64,000 nt of DNA. Source: Epiperipatus broadwayi. Lineage: Eukaryota; Onychophora; Udeonychophora; Euonychophora; Peripatidae. Both the position numbers and the translations under genes were made by a program. The notes under the pieces are model-generated. The model worked only from the letters and a program-made list of their open reading frames with translations, had not been told where the DNA came from and did not search any database. Of this stretch, positions 26,200 through 37,310 are shown one piece after another (position 1 is the stretch's first letter; each line of letters starts with the position of its first letter). Location of the stretch: assembly GCA_028023455.1 (NCBI GenBank), contig JAQFVV010012398.1, positions 11,461,160-11,525,159 on the forward strand, given 5' to 3'.

Positions 26200-28620
26200 C
26201 AGTCGGTGTTTTGTTAGTTGCTATACACAGAGAAAGTGCTGATAGAACATAGTATTAACTAGCATTTACGATATATCTTTATAACAAGTTTTGTTCAAAA
26301 GCAAGATTCATATGTTTAATGGCTTTCTCAGCTATGCCATTACTCTAGATGAAAAGATGAAGTTAAGAATGCGATGTATTCTTTTATCATCTAAATAATC
26401 CATATATTGCTGAGAAGCAAAACCAGTTCCATTATCATTATAACTGTGTAATTGTACATTTTTATTCATATTTTTTTTACTATTTTATATACAGCCCAAC
26501 AAGAAAATATATCAAATAATTTTCAAAAATTTTATATCTGTGCACTGTCCCTGCATGGTCTAAATGTAAATGTTTCCAAGGTTGCATAGATTTAGGCCAT
26601 ACTTAAGCATTTTAGATAGCAGTTTAATAGTTGACATAAAGTATTTCTTTACTCTTTATTTTATTTCACCGCTCAGATTTGGTCACCAGAGTTTTAATCT
26701 ATTTAAAGCTTTTATATTCACAACTCTAGGATAATCTTGATGAAGTAAATTAAGTACGTGCTTCCAGCCTTCTAGTGGTACAAATATGTGGATACAAGTT
26801 GATAAGCAAATTTAACTTCAACTGGCTGTCTTTCTACCCAGTCATATTTTATCTATATCAGTAACTAGGATCTATATAATTTATCTCACTGGTGCCATAT
26901 TGTCTTCCTTTAGTATCAGGTAGACATGATAAAGCATATGCATGTCCAGTCTTTTTTCCTTGTTTATATACTAGTTCATAATTGTATCCTGATAATATAT
27001 TTATCCAGCACCATGACTTAATGTGCTGAAGAATTTTTTTTCCAATATTGAATATTCTTAGAAGCAGTCAATGATTTGTGTGCTTCCATAATAATATTAA
27101 TAGTATTCATATCACTATGGGAGTGAATCGAGTTGATTTAAACTGAAGAAGTCCTTGGCTTTTTGGAAAGCTAAATCTTATTCATTAGATCATTTCCAAT
27201 GCTGTTTTTTTTATTTTAACAATTGATACAATGGTGATAATAAATGAGACTTTTCTTTGAGGAACGTCTCATAATTGTTTAACAGTCCTAAAAATGCTTG
27301 TAACTTCTTTACATTTCTTGGTCTTACAGTATTTTTTTATGGCCTTCAACTTGTCTGGATTTGGATACTTTCCACTTTTATTTATAATATGTCCAAGAAA
27401 CTTTATCTCCTTTATAAACCAGGTGATACTCTTTGATGTATTTATCTTGGATCTTAGTTTATCCAGTTTTGAAAACTGCATTTATTTGCCTTTCTAATTT
27501 CAAATCTGATTCTGCAATGGCCAAAATCTCATCTAAGTATTGAATGTCTCTGTCCATGCCAAGAAGAAGATTATTCCTTTTTGCCCGGAAAATATTTGGT
27601 GCTGCCATAATTTCATATAGCAATTTATTATGAAATTCATTATGTGTTGTCAATGCTAATTCGGCTGTTCTTTCTTTCATCGGAATTTAGTGAAATCCTG
27701 CTTTGAGGTCTATTTTTGTGAAGAACAAAGCTTTTTGCAATGAAACTAATTATTGGCTTATGCTAGGAAGAGGATAGGCGCCTTTAGTAATAAATTTATT
27801 CGATATAACCGGATAGTCTCCTAAAAGTTTAAGATTTCCAAGGTTTCATAATAATAGCTACAGTAGCCAAGGACCAATCTTCTATCAGTGTTAGTATTCC
27901 CTTTTATACCATTCCTTTGATATTTGTTTTTCTTTCTCTTTCAGGGTAAATGAAACTTTATAATGGTTTACAGATGAGTTGTTCTTCTTTTATCAATTCA
28001 ATGTCAATTGGTTTTGTTTTTTATTTCTGCTGATCCAGATTTAAACAATGCAGGATACTTTTTTTTGCATTACAGTTTCCAACTGAATATCTTTTATGAT
28101 TTTTATACAGATTCCTAAAAGGCAAAATCAGTTCCACCCAAATAGCGAACTAAAATCTTTGCTAACAAAATACAATGAGAGAAATTTACTCTCGAATTTA
28201 GTTTTATACATACTATTACTCTTCCATGGCTATTAATTTTATTGCCATTAACATCTGTTGCAATAATATCCTTTTTTCCAAGTGCTATTTTTTTTACAAT
28301 ACCTTCCACTCATTTTCACCAATCTTTACATTATATCAACAATAGAACATCACCACTATCCATCTCCATTGTTAATTTTTGATCTCAGATATTCACATCA
28401 AGCAATATGTGGTCATTATTTTGTCGTTAAACTTTTTCATATTATAATTACTACTCACACTTTCTCCCCCAGATATGTAGGCCAGCATTGGTGTATTTTC
28501 ACAATGCATGCGATAAATACATAATAAATGTGTAGCGCATGTTTTACTTTTATGTTTGCAGGTTTTACTTAAATAGCCAGTTTTACCACAACAGTAACAT
28601 GTTAACACATATTTTATTCC
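26200..28620 (-). pseudogene. Gypsy gag-pol remnant
   Basis: Minus-strand order: a zinc knuckle at about 28600-28540 (CYCCGKTGYLSKTC); protease at 28309-28115 ending in LVRYLGGTDF, the 'LG.DF' type block; RT at 27700-27460 with PNIFRAKRNNLLLGMD and IQYLDEILA, where YLDEI stands at the YxDD box; then IKFLGHIINKSGKYPNPDK at 27400-27330, the thumb/RNase H linker. RNase H remnants at 27130-26900 include GYNYELVYKQGKKTGHAYA. Integrase is at about 26490-26300 with SYNDNGTGFASQQYMDYL around the second catalytic Asp. The arrangement and knuckle resemble invertebrate gypsy elements of the K02A2.6-like type. The second YxDD Asp is replaced by Glu and many frameshifts are present, so it is inactive. Confidence 0.8.
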
Positions 28621-29341
28621 ATTGGGTCTGGCGTATTAATCTACTGTACCAAGAGAGAGGTCTTATCCACCTGTTGTGATAATGAAAATTCTGAAGCAGT
28701 GTCAAGCATAGTTTCTTGCATGACACATTTCTCTATAGCATATTTACAGTTGAGATCAGATTCGGTCAACAATATTTTTCTGAAATTTGAATCTAACATG
28801 TCTTACAGAGATTCGTCTAATAACCTATCATTAATTCCCAGGCCGAAATCACAATCCTTCTGCAAATTCTTTAATGCTTTGTCATAATCTACATAATTTC
28901 ATGAGGTAATTGTTTTCTGTTTCTTAGTCTCAATCAGGCTATCCATTTTGTTATTTTTGGAGTGAAATATCCATTTAATTTTTTAATCATTTATGGTATG
29001 CAAGTTCCTCAAATATTTTAGGTTCACAATTTATTTGCCAATTGGACATCTTGTTATGCACAACATAAGAGGGCAGATACTTTCACTCATTCTTCATCTT
29101 TTTTATGAGCATGTAGGATTCCACATGTTCTACATAATTTTTCCAAGGTATGACATTTATCATGTCAAATATTTTTGTATTAATACATAATGATGCCATT
29201 CTTGTTTTGGAATTAATGGTTTTATATACAGTCATTATTATTCTCATGAAGACTGCTATTATTTTTTCTTTATACATGTACTGTCAACTACAATGTTCTG
29301 CTATTGTTTATGCAGGTTCTTTTTGAATTGTTGATTGCATC

Positions 29342-29358
29342 CATCCTGCTATGTTCCA
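29342..29358 (-). other. Primer-binding site of the gypsy element
   Basis: Two bases after the CA end of the minus-strand 5' LTR lies TGGAACATAGCAGG, starting with the TGG that pairs with a tRNA CCA end. The tRNA is not assigned. Confidence 0.5.
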
Positions 29359-29360
29359 AG

Positions 29361-29690
29361 TGTTATAATTAGATATCAGTCAGGATGGCATTAATAACTC
29401 AATAAATTAACACAAGTTTAGTAACAAAACAATTTATCTAACAATAATAAATAAGAAATAAATAATTTGGAATTCCATAAGAAATAAATACAGTTTATTA
29501 TTAATCTTAGTTGCAAGTTTCTCATATGCACAGGATAATCTTATAAGCAATAGTATGTATTTTAATTACAAAGTCTTTACAAAGGTGCTTGTTAATTTTA
29601 TATATGTGTATGTGCTTTATGGAACAATGATGCTTCTGACAATTCAATATTTTACTTCAGCTGGCAATCTTTTATTAGAAGTAAATGGAT
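29361..29690 (-). repeat. 5' LTR of the gypsy element, truncated
   Basis: Begins TGTTATAATT on the plus strand and tracks the left LTR to about 29690 (ttttattagaagtaaatg versus ctgttactaaaaataaatg), after which the sequences are unrelated. About 225 bp of LTR are missing, so the insertion was cut by a deletion or rearrangement. Confidence 0.7.
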
Positions 29691-30322
29691 CAATATTCTC
29701 TCCAAGTTTCTTTGTGCTTATTGAAGCTGGAAATATTGTGCATATTTCTGCTTCACCTAGTGCCAATGTCATCAGCACTAGTGTGGGTTTGAACCCAACC
29801 TTTTATATTAACTGACACCCACCACATAATAGGTGGTAGTATAATTATAATCAATATTATAATCTTTTATCTAATTATTTGTATTTTATGATTAACTAAC
29901 CTTTTATAATAGTTTATTTATTTTATAATATTTGTAAAACTGTATATTATGTTTATTTTATTAAATTGGCATTGATATATAATTGAATCCTAGATATCTA
30001 TAAAATGTTACAAATATTTTAAATTCTTTTATCAAAGTTCATTTTTTTTAAATTAATCAGTTGGTAACATTTTATATTTATCTTTTGATAAATGTACATT
30101 AAAGGATCAATTATGTAAACAATGTAATATTTGTAAGAAATATTTTGTAAATTTCTATATAAGTTTATGTCAGATATTAAATTTGAAAGTCATTGTACCA
30201 AATTCCTAACATTTTTCTGAATAAAATTTACATTTTTGTTAATCTAAATCTTAATTAAATAGGCTTTCTTAGTACAATGACTGATAAACTGAATATGCTT
30301 GTTGCTGTTTTCTTTTAATTAG
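29691..30322. other. Presumed intron end
   Basis: AT-rich apart from 29690-29840, which includes GGGTTTGAACCC and a short palindromic CTAGTGC...GCACTAG pair. The stretch ends in the pyrimidine-rich acceptor ttttcttttaattag at 30308-30322. Confidence 0.45.
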
Positions 30323-30470
30323 CAAACGAACCCTTGCGGCATGTTTAATGCAGGATGATAGATTTCCCTCCAAAGCAGGCACCAACCTCAGAGAACCACT
30401 TAGATTAATTGCAATTGGCAGTTGTCATTGTAGATTGAATCCTATAGATAAAGCCAGATCCTATAAATAG
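30323..30470 (+). CDS. Probable terminal coding exon, unrecognised gene
   Basis: The acceptor TTTTCTTTTAATTAG ends at 30322. In the frame that begins with one leftover base the exon reads KRTLAACLMQDDRFPSK, AGTNLREPLRLIAIGSC and HCRLNPIDKARSYK, then TAG at 30468-30470. GC content is far above the flanks and amino-acid composition is normal, unlike chance frames here. The starting phase completes the two bases left by the donor at 17792, so the two may be consecutive exons across a 12.5-kb intron filled with transposons; exons between cannot be excluded. No domain recognised. Confidence 0.5.
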
Positions 30471-31174
30471 TGGAAATTTTTGATAAGAAGGGATTATTAT
30501 TGAAAAAGGGTTCACTGAAGAGAAGTGATTAATATATATAGTACATCGTGCCTAAAGAATGACTGAGTAAAAAGATCAACCGTTGCTTTCCAGAGCTCTG
30601 TCCCACCAGCTCATCAATGCCTTTCCAGTGCTCTCAACATCTAGCCGGAGACTGTATTGTGTCAAGGAAGCCTGCTAAATGATCTGACTGTATAACTGCC
30701 TGTTTCAAGCCATGGAATGCCTACCGATTGATTCTGAGGTAACAGTTGCCGCAAGCCACTGATTCTATTTTACTTGTTTTCCAAATCAATATTAATTTAT
30801 ACTTTATATATCTGTGTAATGTTTATACAACTTAATTTTAAAATGCATCTTAAGTTTTTTTCTCTTAAATTTAAAATATCAATTCTTCTAAAAATCTCAC
30901 CTTATTTTGATGCGGCAAATTTAAATTAATTATTTTTGTTGGTTTATTTATAATATTGACCCACTGAAACTGCCAATATAAAACTCAGCGAGCAACTAAC
31001 TTTAAACCCTCTCTCTCTTATTTTCTCCATTTAAAATCATTACAGGAGAATTATTTCCATTAAATTAATTAATTAAGAAAGCTCGTTTAGTTTTGTACGT
31101 CTTGTATTATAAATTTATTTTAAATGATTGAAATTATTTTAAAAGTTAGATGTGGTATTATTATCTCCAATTTA
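30471..31174 (+). other. Probable 3' UTR, or 5' part of another transcript
   Basis: 30575-30750 is unusually GC-rich for this window. It may be the 3' UTR of the exon ending at 30470. Alternatively it holds a start exon: an ATG at 30712 in a good context (aagccATGG) opens nine codons, MECLPIDSE, ending at a donor GAG|GTAACA at 30738. I cannot decide between them. The rest is AT-rich and ends at the outer edge of the large inverted repeat. Confidence 0.35.
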
Positions 31175-31324
31175 AAATTACCCTCGTAATTTTTTCTGAA
31201 AGAATAAAGAATTTGGTTATTGTGAGTTTTGACCCATGTGGCCACCAAAGGCACTGGTCGGGGTCAACCACAGTAATACTTAGAGTAGGGGCCCCAAATG
31301 TAGCATTGCAAATTCCAGCCAAAA

Positions 31325-31565
31325 GGTGGTGCTGTTCACAATGCGTAAGCACAGGAACAATCCACCAGCTGGCTGGCAGCAAAGCTGCCCGCTTGGTGGC
31401 GCTGGTCACAGTGCGTAAGCCCATTTAGCTTGCGTCATCTGCTACCAGCAGATACCAAGAACCTAGGTGGTGCTGATTGCCGTAAACACATCCAGCGTAT
31501 GTGTCGTCTGCTAACAGTGACTACCAAGATTCTAGCCCACTATGTGGTGCTGTTTCTCCACGGTT
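31325..31565 (+). repeat. Subterminal motif repeats of the foldback arm
   Basis: Four related stretches start aggtggtgctg (31325), tggtggcgctg (31394), aggtggtgctg (31466) and tgtggtgctg (31542), the first two followed by a gcgtaagc segment and the latter two by related acaca-type sequence. The mirror cluster is at about 47300-47515. Subterminal repeats are common in DNA transposons as transposase-binding sites; that role is inference. Confidence 0.5.
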
Positions 31566-32712
31566 ACACACGGAAAAACTACGCACTGGTAGAGTTTATG
31601 TACATACTACTTAAAATATGAATGGCGTATAATGTACAGGTGTGATTAGTTAAGAAGCTACAACTATTTAAATATTCTTTCAAACTTAATAGTATCACAT
31701 GCTATTTCACAGTTTTATAAATGGATGTATTTTTAATTTTTTTTTTTTTTAAAAAAATCGATCTTTTTTTTTAATTATTTACTCTATGTCAAAATGTTAT
31801 ATATAAGTCGAGCGGTGAAATTTGCTATCATGGCCGCTTGAATGGCATCATAGATTTACATACGAAAGTACGCTATAATTAGACAGGTTTGATAAAATTA
31901 TCGTGTAGAAATCCTCATAATTATTCCTAAAATATTTTATTAATCTATAAGTCAATTCTAAATTTAAAAATCGATCTTTTTTTTAAATTATTTACTCTAA
32001 AAGTGGTTTTTTTTTTTAAATTAAAAAAAATGTAATTTTTACGTCAATCGGTTGTTGTTGTTTTTTTTTTAAAAAGCTAATTTTTTCCCCCTTCTTTCAA
32101 AACTAGAGACATTCCAAAGATAAAATCTAATATATTTAATTAATAGGGGCTTTACTAATGAATAGCTATGGTCTATTAGTGAATTGGATTGATTTAATGA
32201 GACAGAAACTGATATATGATGAATTATATTTATTGACAATTTCATATATACTTGATATAACCCATTACTTAGCATTGGATAATGCACGCAGGCATTTTAT
32301 TTACTAAACAACATTACTCTAGGCCCTTTAGCAAAATAAATTTGTGGCTATTATTTAATTGCGCTAATTTTATGCTATATAATAAATCACTACATTTCAT
32401 TTATTAGTTATGCCCTTTCATCATCAGTTCGAGTGGCTATTATACATGTAATCAAACCAAGTCTGGAGTGAAGTTTAATAATACATCCGATTATGATACA
32501 TTTATATATTAAATATGGGCATATAAAGCCTCACAGATAGCTTTAGATCGAACAGGTTTTCAAGAATGCTTCGGTTCAACGTGAGAGTTGGCTATAAAAA
32601 TTTTATTAATACTCTACGCACAAGAAAAATATAATAATAAAGTCGCTCTGCGGATGGATGAATAGATTTTAGGGTTTTTATGACCAACACCGGTTTACCC
32701 AATGACCGATCG

Positions 32713-32838
32713 TCATGCTGCTAAAAGGGAACCTTTATTTGGTTCATAAGAGGCCGGGGACTTACGTACTAATCTGGTCCTTAGCTCAGTCTTAGCTACT
32801 GCCCTACCCATAAGAGAGGAAAATGAGCTGGACTTACC
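32713..32838 (-). other. Conserved short frame in left foldback arm
   Basis: On the minus strand this encodes KSSSFSSLMGRAVAKTELR followed by TRLVRKSPASYEPNKGSLLAA and stop. The mirror copy at 46055-46177 (+) keeps the same frame with three replacements (R to S, R to H, P to L). A GGTAAGTCC donor-like sequence overlaps its start. The frame reads outward from the centre of the foldback. No family recognised; preservation may only reflect recent duplication. Confidence 0.3.
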
Positions 32839-33828
32839 GTGGCTCCATCTTATATATATATAAAAAAACAGCACGACGATAAAATATTGATAAATTTCAC
32901 ATCCGCCAAGCCGAAGTATATTATAAATTAAATACCACATACATTAAATGAACATTAGTTTTGTCAGCTTGATTAAAAGAGCCAACTCTTCTGTAACATG
33001 AGAAATACTTATATGCTACTGACGGGAATATATATATACAAACTTTACTTTATCCCATTCAATCTCTTAGTTATGTATAATTAATAAACTTTTAAAGGGA
33101 GAAAGTATATTTAAGGGACTTACGAATACTTTAATAACAAAAATATACTTATGATTACACTCCAGGCTAGTTTAATCTTTAGTAACATAATAATTAAAGC
33201 TTGAAAGTTTGGATTTATAAGCCACATTTTATATTTACATTAATTATTTACTAAATGACAAAATAATAACGAGCACAAAGGGTCGCCATTATTTATAAAT
33301 TAGGGGTTCGAAACGGAGCGCTAAATGACGCTATAATTAATACAATACGAAGATTTTAAATAATATCTTCAAAAAGTATATATTTCGTAACTAAATGTGC
33401 GCCGTTTTGAGACAGGCATAATTAATAATAACTAAAATAAGCAAGAGAGAAATAAATATAACTGCAGTGATTAAGTTATATAGCAAAACAAAAAATTAAT
33501 AAAGGAAATTAACAAAAGTATGTCATTTATAGAATTGAAATATTATTGATAAGACAATTTAGAAAGAGTTTACAATATAGTTAGCTAACCTGATTGTGAA
33601 GCAATAATGATTATTTTGAATTTCACATAGAGCTCTGTGATTTTAATAATTTTAAAACAGATACTCAAGCTGGAACGAAGGTGAGTTCTTTGGCGGCTTA
33701 TGGCATCTTCTCTTTAGTTGGGAGACAATTTAAGATGGTATTCCTAAAGCTGGAGTTGGGGTAGTTGAATTTGAACGAAGGTGAGTTTTTTTAACGGCTT
33801 ATGGCATTTCTATTTATTATAAGCTTGT

Positions 33829-34065
33829 TTAGGCAATGTTGGTTGTTGCTCCAGCTTTGGATTGATCAAATTCCGATGTTCCATCACGGCAAAGGCAACA
33901 AATTCTTGCCTGACTAGCAGGCCATAGATAAATTAACAAATTTTTGGCTTCATGTAGTAACAGCTTTTCAAAAGCAAAATGGAGTATCTTTTCCGCTAGC
34001 CTATTTATATATGTCCACCAAGCCTTAACAACACCTTTTTGGAATTTCGTTTGCCTCAGGACCAA
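33829..34065 (-). CDS. Unrecognised 78-codon frame, left foldback arm
   Basis: The frame has no ATG; TTG or splicing from upstream would be needed. It reads VLRQTKFQKGVVKAWWTYI, NRLAEKILHFAFEKLLLHEA and later ARICCLCRDGTSEFD, with a normal protein-like mix including three Trp and three Cys. The mirror copy at 35335-35583 differs at a few residues. Both run outward from the foldback centre. It looks more like real coding sequence than other frames in the arms, but I recognise no domain and no start. It may be an exon of the element's own gene. Confidence 0.35.
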   Translation of the reverse strand: MVLRQTKFQKGVVKAWWTYINRLAEKILHFAFEKLLLHEAKNLLIYLWPASQARICCLCRDGTSEFDQSKAGATTNIA

Positions 34066-34673
34066 TCGACTTTTAATTAAACAAAATCATATAATCTAAT
34101 TTCTACTACTGATAAAGTCTCCGAGGTGTTATTTTTAATTTACTTAAAAAAATTATTAAAATTATAGCTTCACTATTTAATGTTTAAAAAAAAGTTGCAT
34201 ATTTATAATTAAAATATATAAATTATATAATTTTGATTCCGATTTCATTAATTAAATTTCTTTTTAGGTGTTATAAAATGTTATGGCTTAGCAGATAGTA
34301 ACGGTATTATGATTTAATGATAAAATCTTTTGTTGAAACAAATTCAATCAGTAAACTAGATTTTACTTTTACCCCAGGTGCGGTCACTAATTTATTTCTT
34401 GTTTACACAAAATTCCCATTTTTAATTATAAACCGATGACTTTTATTTTAACTAGATATAAATAACTTTTAACATATTTTCTTTATATTGTCTATTTTAA
34501 AAATAGCAAATTTGACAGATCTTATAAAAAAATACTTTAGTTTCAGTTATATCTATTAAACATTAAATCAGAAAATCGTAAATATATTATAAAGAAAACA
34601 TTTTACATTATTTTTATTTAATCTTAAATATTATATGTACAAATCATTGTGCCATAATTTCATGGTTTAAATT

Positions 34674-34726
34674 GACTAAGTCAATTCTAAATTTTATACT
34701 TGTATTATATTCATATGTGGATGGAT
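34674..34726. other. Loop/centre of the giant inverted repeat
   Basis: 53 bp of unpaired sequence between catggtttaaatt and aatttaaaccatg. No feature inside. Confidence 0.8.
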
Positions 34727-36374
34727 AATTTAAACCATGAAATTAGGGCATAATGATTTGTACATATAATATTTAAGATTAAATAAAAATAATGTAAAAT
34801 GTTTTTTTTATAATATATTTACGGTTTTCTGATTTAATGTTTAATAGATATAACTGAAACTAAAGTATTTTTTTATAAGATCTGTCAAATTTGCTTTTTT
34901 TAAAGTAAACAATATAAAGAAAATCTGTTAAAAGTTATTTATATCTAGTTAAAATAAAAGTCATCGGTTTATAATTAAAAATGGGAATTTTGTGTAAACA
35001 AGAAATCAATTAGTGACCGCACCTGGGGTAAAAGTAAAATCTAGTTTACTGATTGAATTTGTTTCAACAAAAGATTTTATCATTAAATCATAATACCGTT
35101 ACTATCTGCTAAGCCATAACATTTTATAACACCTAAAAAGAAATTTAATTAATGAAATCGGAATCAAAATTATATAATTTATATATTTTAATTATAAATA
35201 TGCAACTTTTTTTTTCACATTAAATAGTGAAGCTATAATTTTAATAATTTTTTTAAGTAAATTAAAAATAACACCTCGGAGACTTTATCAGTAGTAGAAA
35301 TTAGATTATATGATTTTGTTTAATTAAAAGTCGATTGGTCCTGAGGCAAACGAAATTCCAAAAAGGTGTTGTTAAGGCTTGGTGGACATATATAAATAGG
35401 CTAGCGGAAAAGATACTCCATTTTGCTTTTGAAAAGCTGTTACTACATGAAGCCAAAAATTTGTTAATTTATCTATGGCCTGCTAGTCAGGCAAGAATTT
35501 GTAGCCTTTGCCGTGATGGAACGTCGGAATTTGATCCAGCCAAGGCCGGAGCAACAACCAACATTGCCTTAACAAGCTTATAATAAATAGTATATGCCAT
35601 AAGCCTTTAAAAGAACTCACCTTCGTTCAAATTCAACTACCCCAACTCCAGCTATAGGAATACCATCTTCAATTGTCTCCCAACTAAAGAGAAGATGCCA
35701 TAAGCCGCCAAAGAACTCACCTTCGTTCCAGCTTGAGTATCTGTTTTAAAATTATTAAAATCGCAGAGCTCTGTGTAAAATTCAAAATAATCATTATTGC
35801 TTCAAAATCAGGTTAGCTAACTATATTGTAAACTCTTTCTAAATTGTCTTATCAATAATATTTCAATTCTATAAATGACATACTTTTGTTAATTTTCTTT
35901 ATTAACTTCTTGTTTTGCCATATAACTTAATCACTGCAGTTATATTTATTTCTCTCTTGCTTATTTTAGTTATTATTAATTATGCCTGTCTCGAAACGGT
36001 GCACATTTAGTTATGAAATATATACTTTTTGAAGATATTATTTAACATCTTCGTATTGTATTAACTATAGCATCGTTTAGTGCTCCGTTTCGAACCCCTA
36101 ATTTATAAATAATGGTGACCGTTTGTGCTCGTTATTATTTTGTCATTTAGTAAATAATTAATGTAAATATAAAATGTGGCTTATAAATCCAAACTTTCAA
36201 CCTTTAATTATTATGTTACTAAAGATTAAACTAGCCTGGAGTGTAATCATAAGTATATTTTTGTTATTAAAAGTATTCGTAAGTCCCTTAAATATACCTT
36301 CTCCCTTTAAAAGTTTATTAATTATACATAACTAAGAGTTTGAATGGGATAAAGTAAAGTTTGTGTGTATATAT
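34727..36374 (-). repeat. Right foldback arm, inner part
   Basis: Near-perfect reverse complement of about 33030-34673, with scattered substitutions and small homopolymer differences. It stops at a (TA)n tract where the LTR retrotransposon is inserted; the arm resumes at 45824. Confidence 0.85.
35335..35583 (+). CDS. Unrecognised 82-codon frame, right foldback arm
   Basis: Mirror copy of the frame at 33829-34065, extended by four residues (LTSL) before its stop. The differences seen are C to S and QS to PA near the C-terminus. The open frame continues upstream to about 35314 without an ATG. Orientation is outward from the centre. Same uncertainty as for the left copy. Confidence 0.35.
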   Translation: MVLRQTKFQKGVVKAWWTYINRLAEKILHFAFEKLLLHEAKNLLIYLWPASQARICSLCRDGTSEFDPAKAGATTNIALTSL

Positions 36375-37302
36375 TGTGCCATTACAATTTAGTCACTAGC
36401 TAAATTTATAGGAATGAGAATGTAAGAAAATGTAAAACCAAAATCATCATCACACTTTTATATAGCAAAAAATGAAGCTGTAGGGCATCCAAGTTTAAAC
36501 CCTACAAGATCCAGTTCTAAAAGCTTAAAACAGAAAGAGAGTGAGTCAACAATTATATTCTTTATTTGTTTGTGTGTTAATAAATCTCAATGAGAGTAGT
36601 ACACACATTTAATATTTAATTTTTCTGTTAAAAAAAAAACAGTTATAACACATACGTATAGGTAATGTATGTGTAAGTTATTTAATTGTTTTATATTTCA
36701 AATATTAAACACTTTAATTTTCTTTAAAAACTAACCTATGCTTGCTCAGTTCTAATAAACTTATTCTGTTCTATTTTGCTTTTCTATAATTGTAATTGGG
36801 ATTTAAAAGTTACAGATTTAATTTTAAATATTAGGGTTATAATTACTAAGCTAGCAATTATATTATTTAATGTCAGTTTATGAATGATTTGAATGATAAA
36901 GTATGTGTGTACATTACATACAGAAATTTATATTTATTAAATATTGAAAGAAAAAGAAGGGTTAAATCTGTCAAATTATTTTTTTTTACAATTTTATGTT
37001 AAGAAAAAAAAAATCTGTTGAATCAGATATCTATTTTTGTAGCATTTTGTTTTTGTAAATGATTGTTTGTCATTTTGGGAGCTTAAGCTTGGTGGGAAGT
37101 CTAATTTTGAAATTGTCTCATCTTAAGATCTAAAGAAAGAAGCTCAAAAATTTGAAATGTTACCTAGGTGTAAGAAAAAAGGATTAAGTCTATTTTTTTT
37201 AAGACAAAAGTGTCTGAAAAACAGGTGTGTGATTTTTTGGGTTGGTCAAAAATAGCAATTCACACTATCACTCTAATTGGGTGAGTTGACTCAAAAATCG
37301 GA

Positions 37303-37310
37303 TATAAAAG
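37303..37310 (+). promoter_or_regulatory. TATA-like box in the 5' LTR
   Basis: TATAAAAG, conserved at 43317-43324 in the other LTR. The position inside an LTR supports a promoter role; the start site is not shown by the sequence. Confidence 0.45.

Larger units (their letters stand above)
25101..29690 (-). mobile_element. Ty3/gypsy LTR retrotransposon, decayed, minus strand
   Basis: Direct repeats at 25101-25655 and 29361-29690 are the LTRs. Both begin with TG on the plus strand, which is CA at the 3' end of the minus-strand LTR. The 3' LTR (left) starts TGGAATATG on the minus strand and is preceded by the polypurine tract agtagggggagaat (25656-25672). The 5' LTR (right) is followed by a PBS starting TGGAACATAGCAGG (29342-29358). 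gag-pol remnants lie between, in the order knuckle, protease, RT, RNase H, integrase. The right LTR ends abruptly at about 29690 where similarity to the left LTR stops. A further LTR fragment is at 49320-49595. Confidence 0.8.
31175..34673 (+). repeat. Left arm of a giant inverted repeat (foldback), about 3.5 kb
   Basis: This arm is matched in reverse complement by 34727-36374 plus 45824-47666, so the right arm is continuous once the LTR element between is removed. Examples: 31228-31290 (gacccatgtggccacc, gcactggtc) against 47555-47615, and 34661-34673 (catggtttaaatt) against 34727-34739. Identity is very high near the centre and clearly lower near the outer edge (substitutions plus an indel of about 25 bp around 31380). 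The outer limit is approximate. The outer 400 bp are GC-rich and contain repeated ggtggtgctg/ggtggcgctg motifs. T/A runs lie at 31738-31770 and 31978-32075. Confidence 0.85.

Noticed and set aside
29757-29815. GGGTTTGAACCC resembling a tRNA B-box, possible SINE
   Set aside because: No A-box, stems or tail found; the motif is palindromic and could arise by chance.
29816-29836. Similarity to the right end of the SCAND3-like hAT (cacccac...ataggtggtag)
   Set aside because: Only about 20 bp match; too short to call a second copy.
31161-31428. Overlapping open frames on both strands at the foldback edge, with a related frame at 47442-47678
   Set aside because: Both strands are open in the GC-rich subterminal repeat zone; more likely non-coding repeats than a gene.
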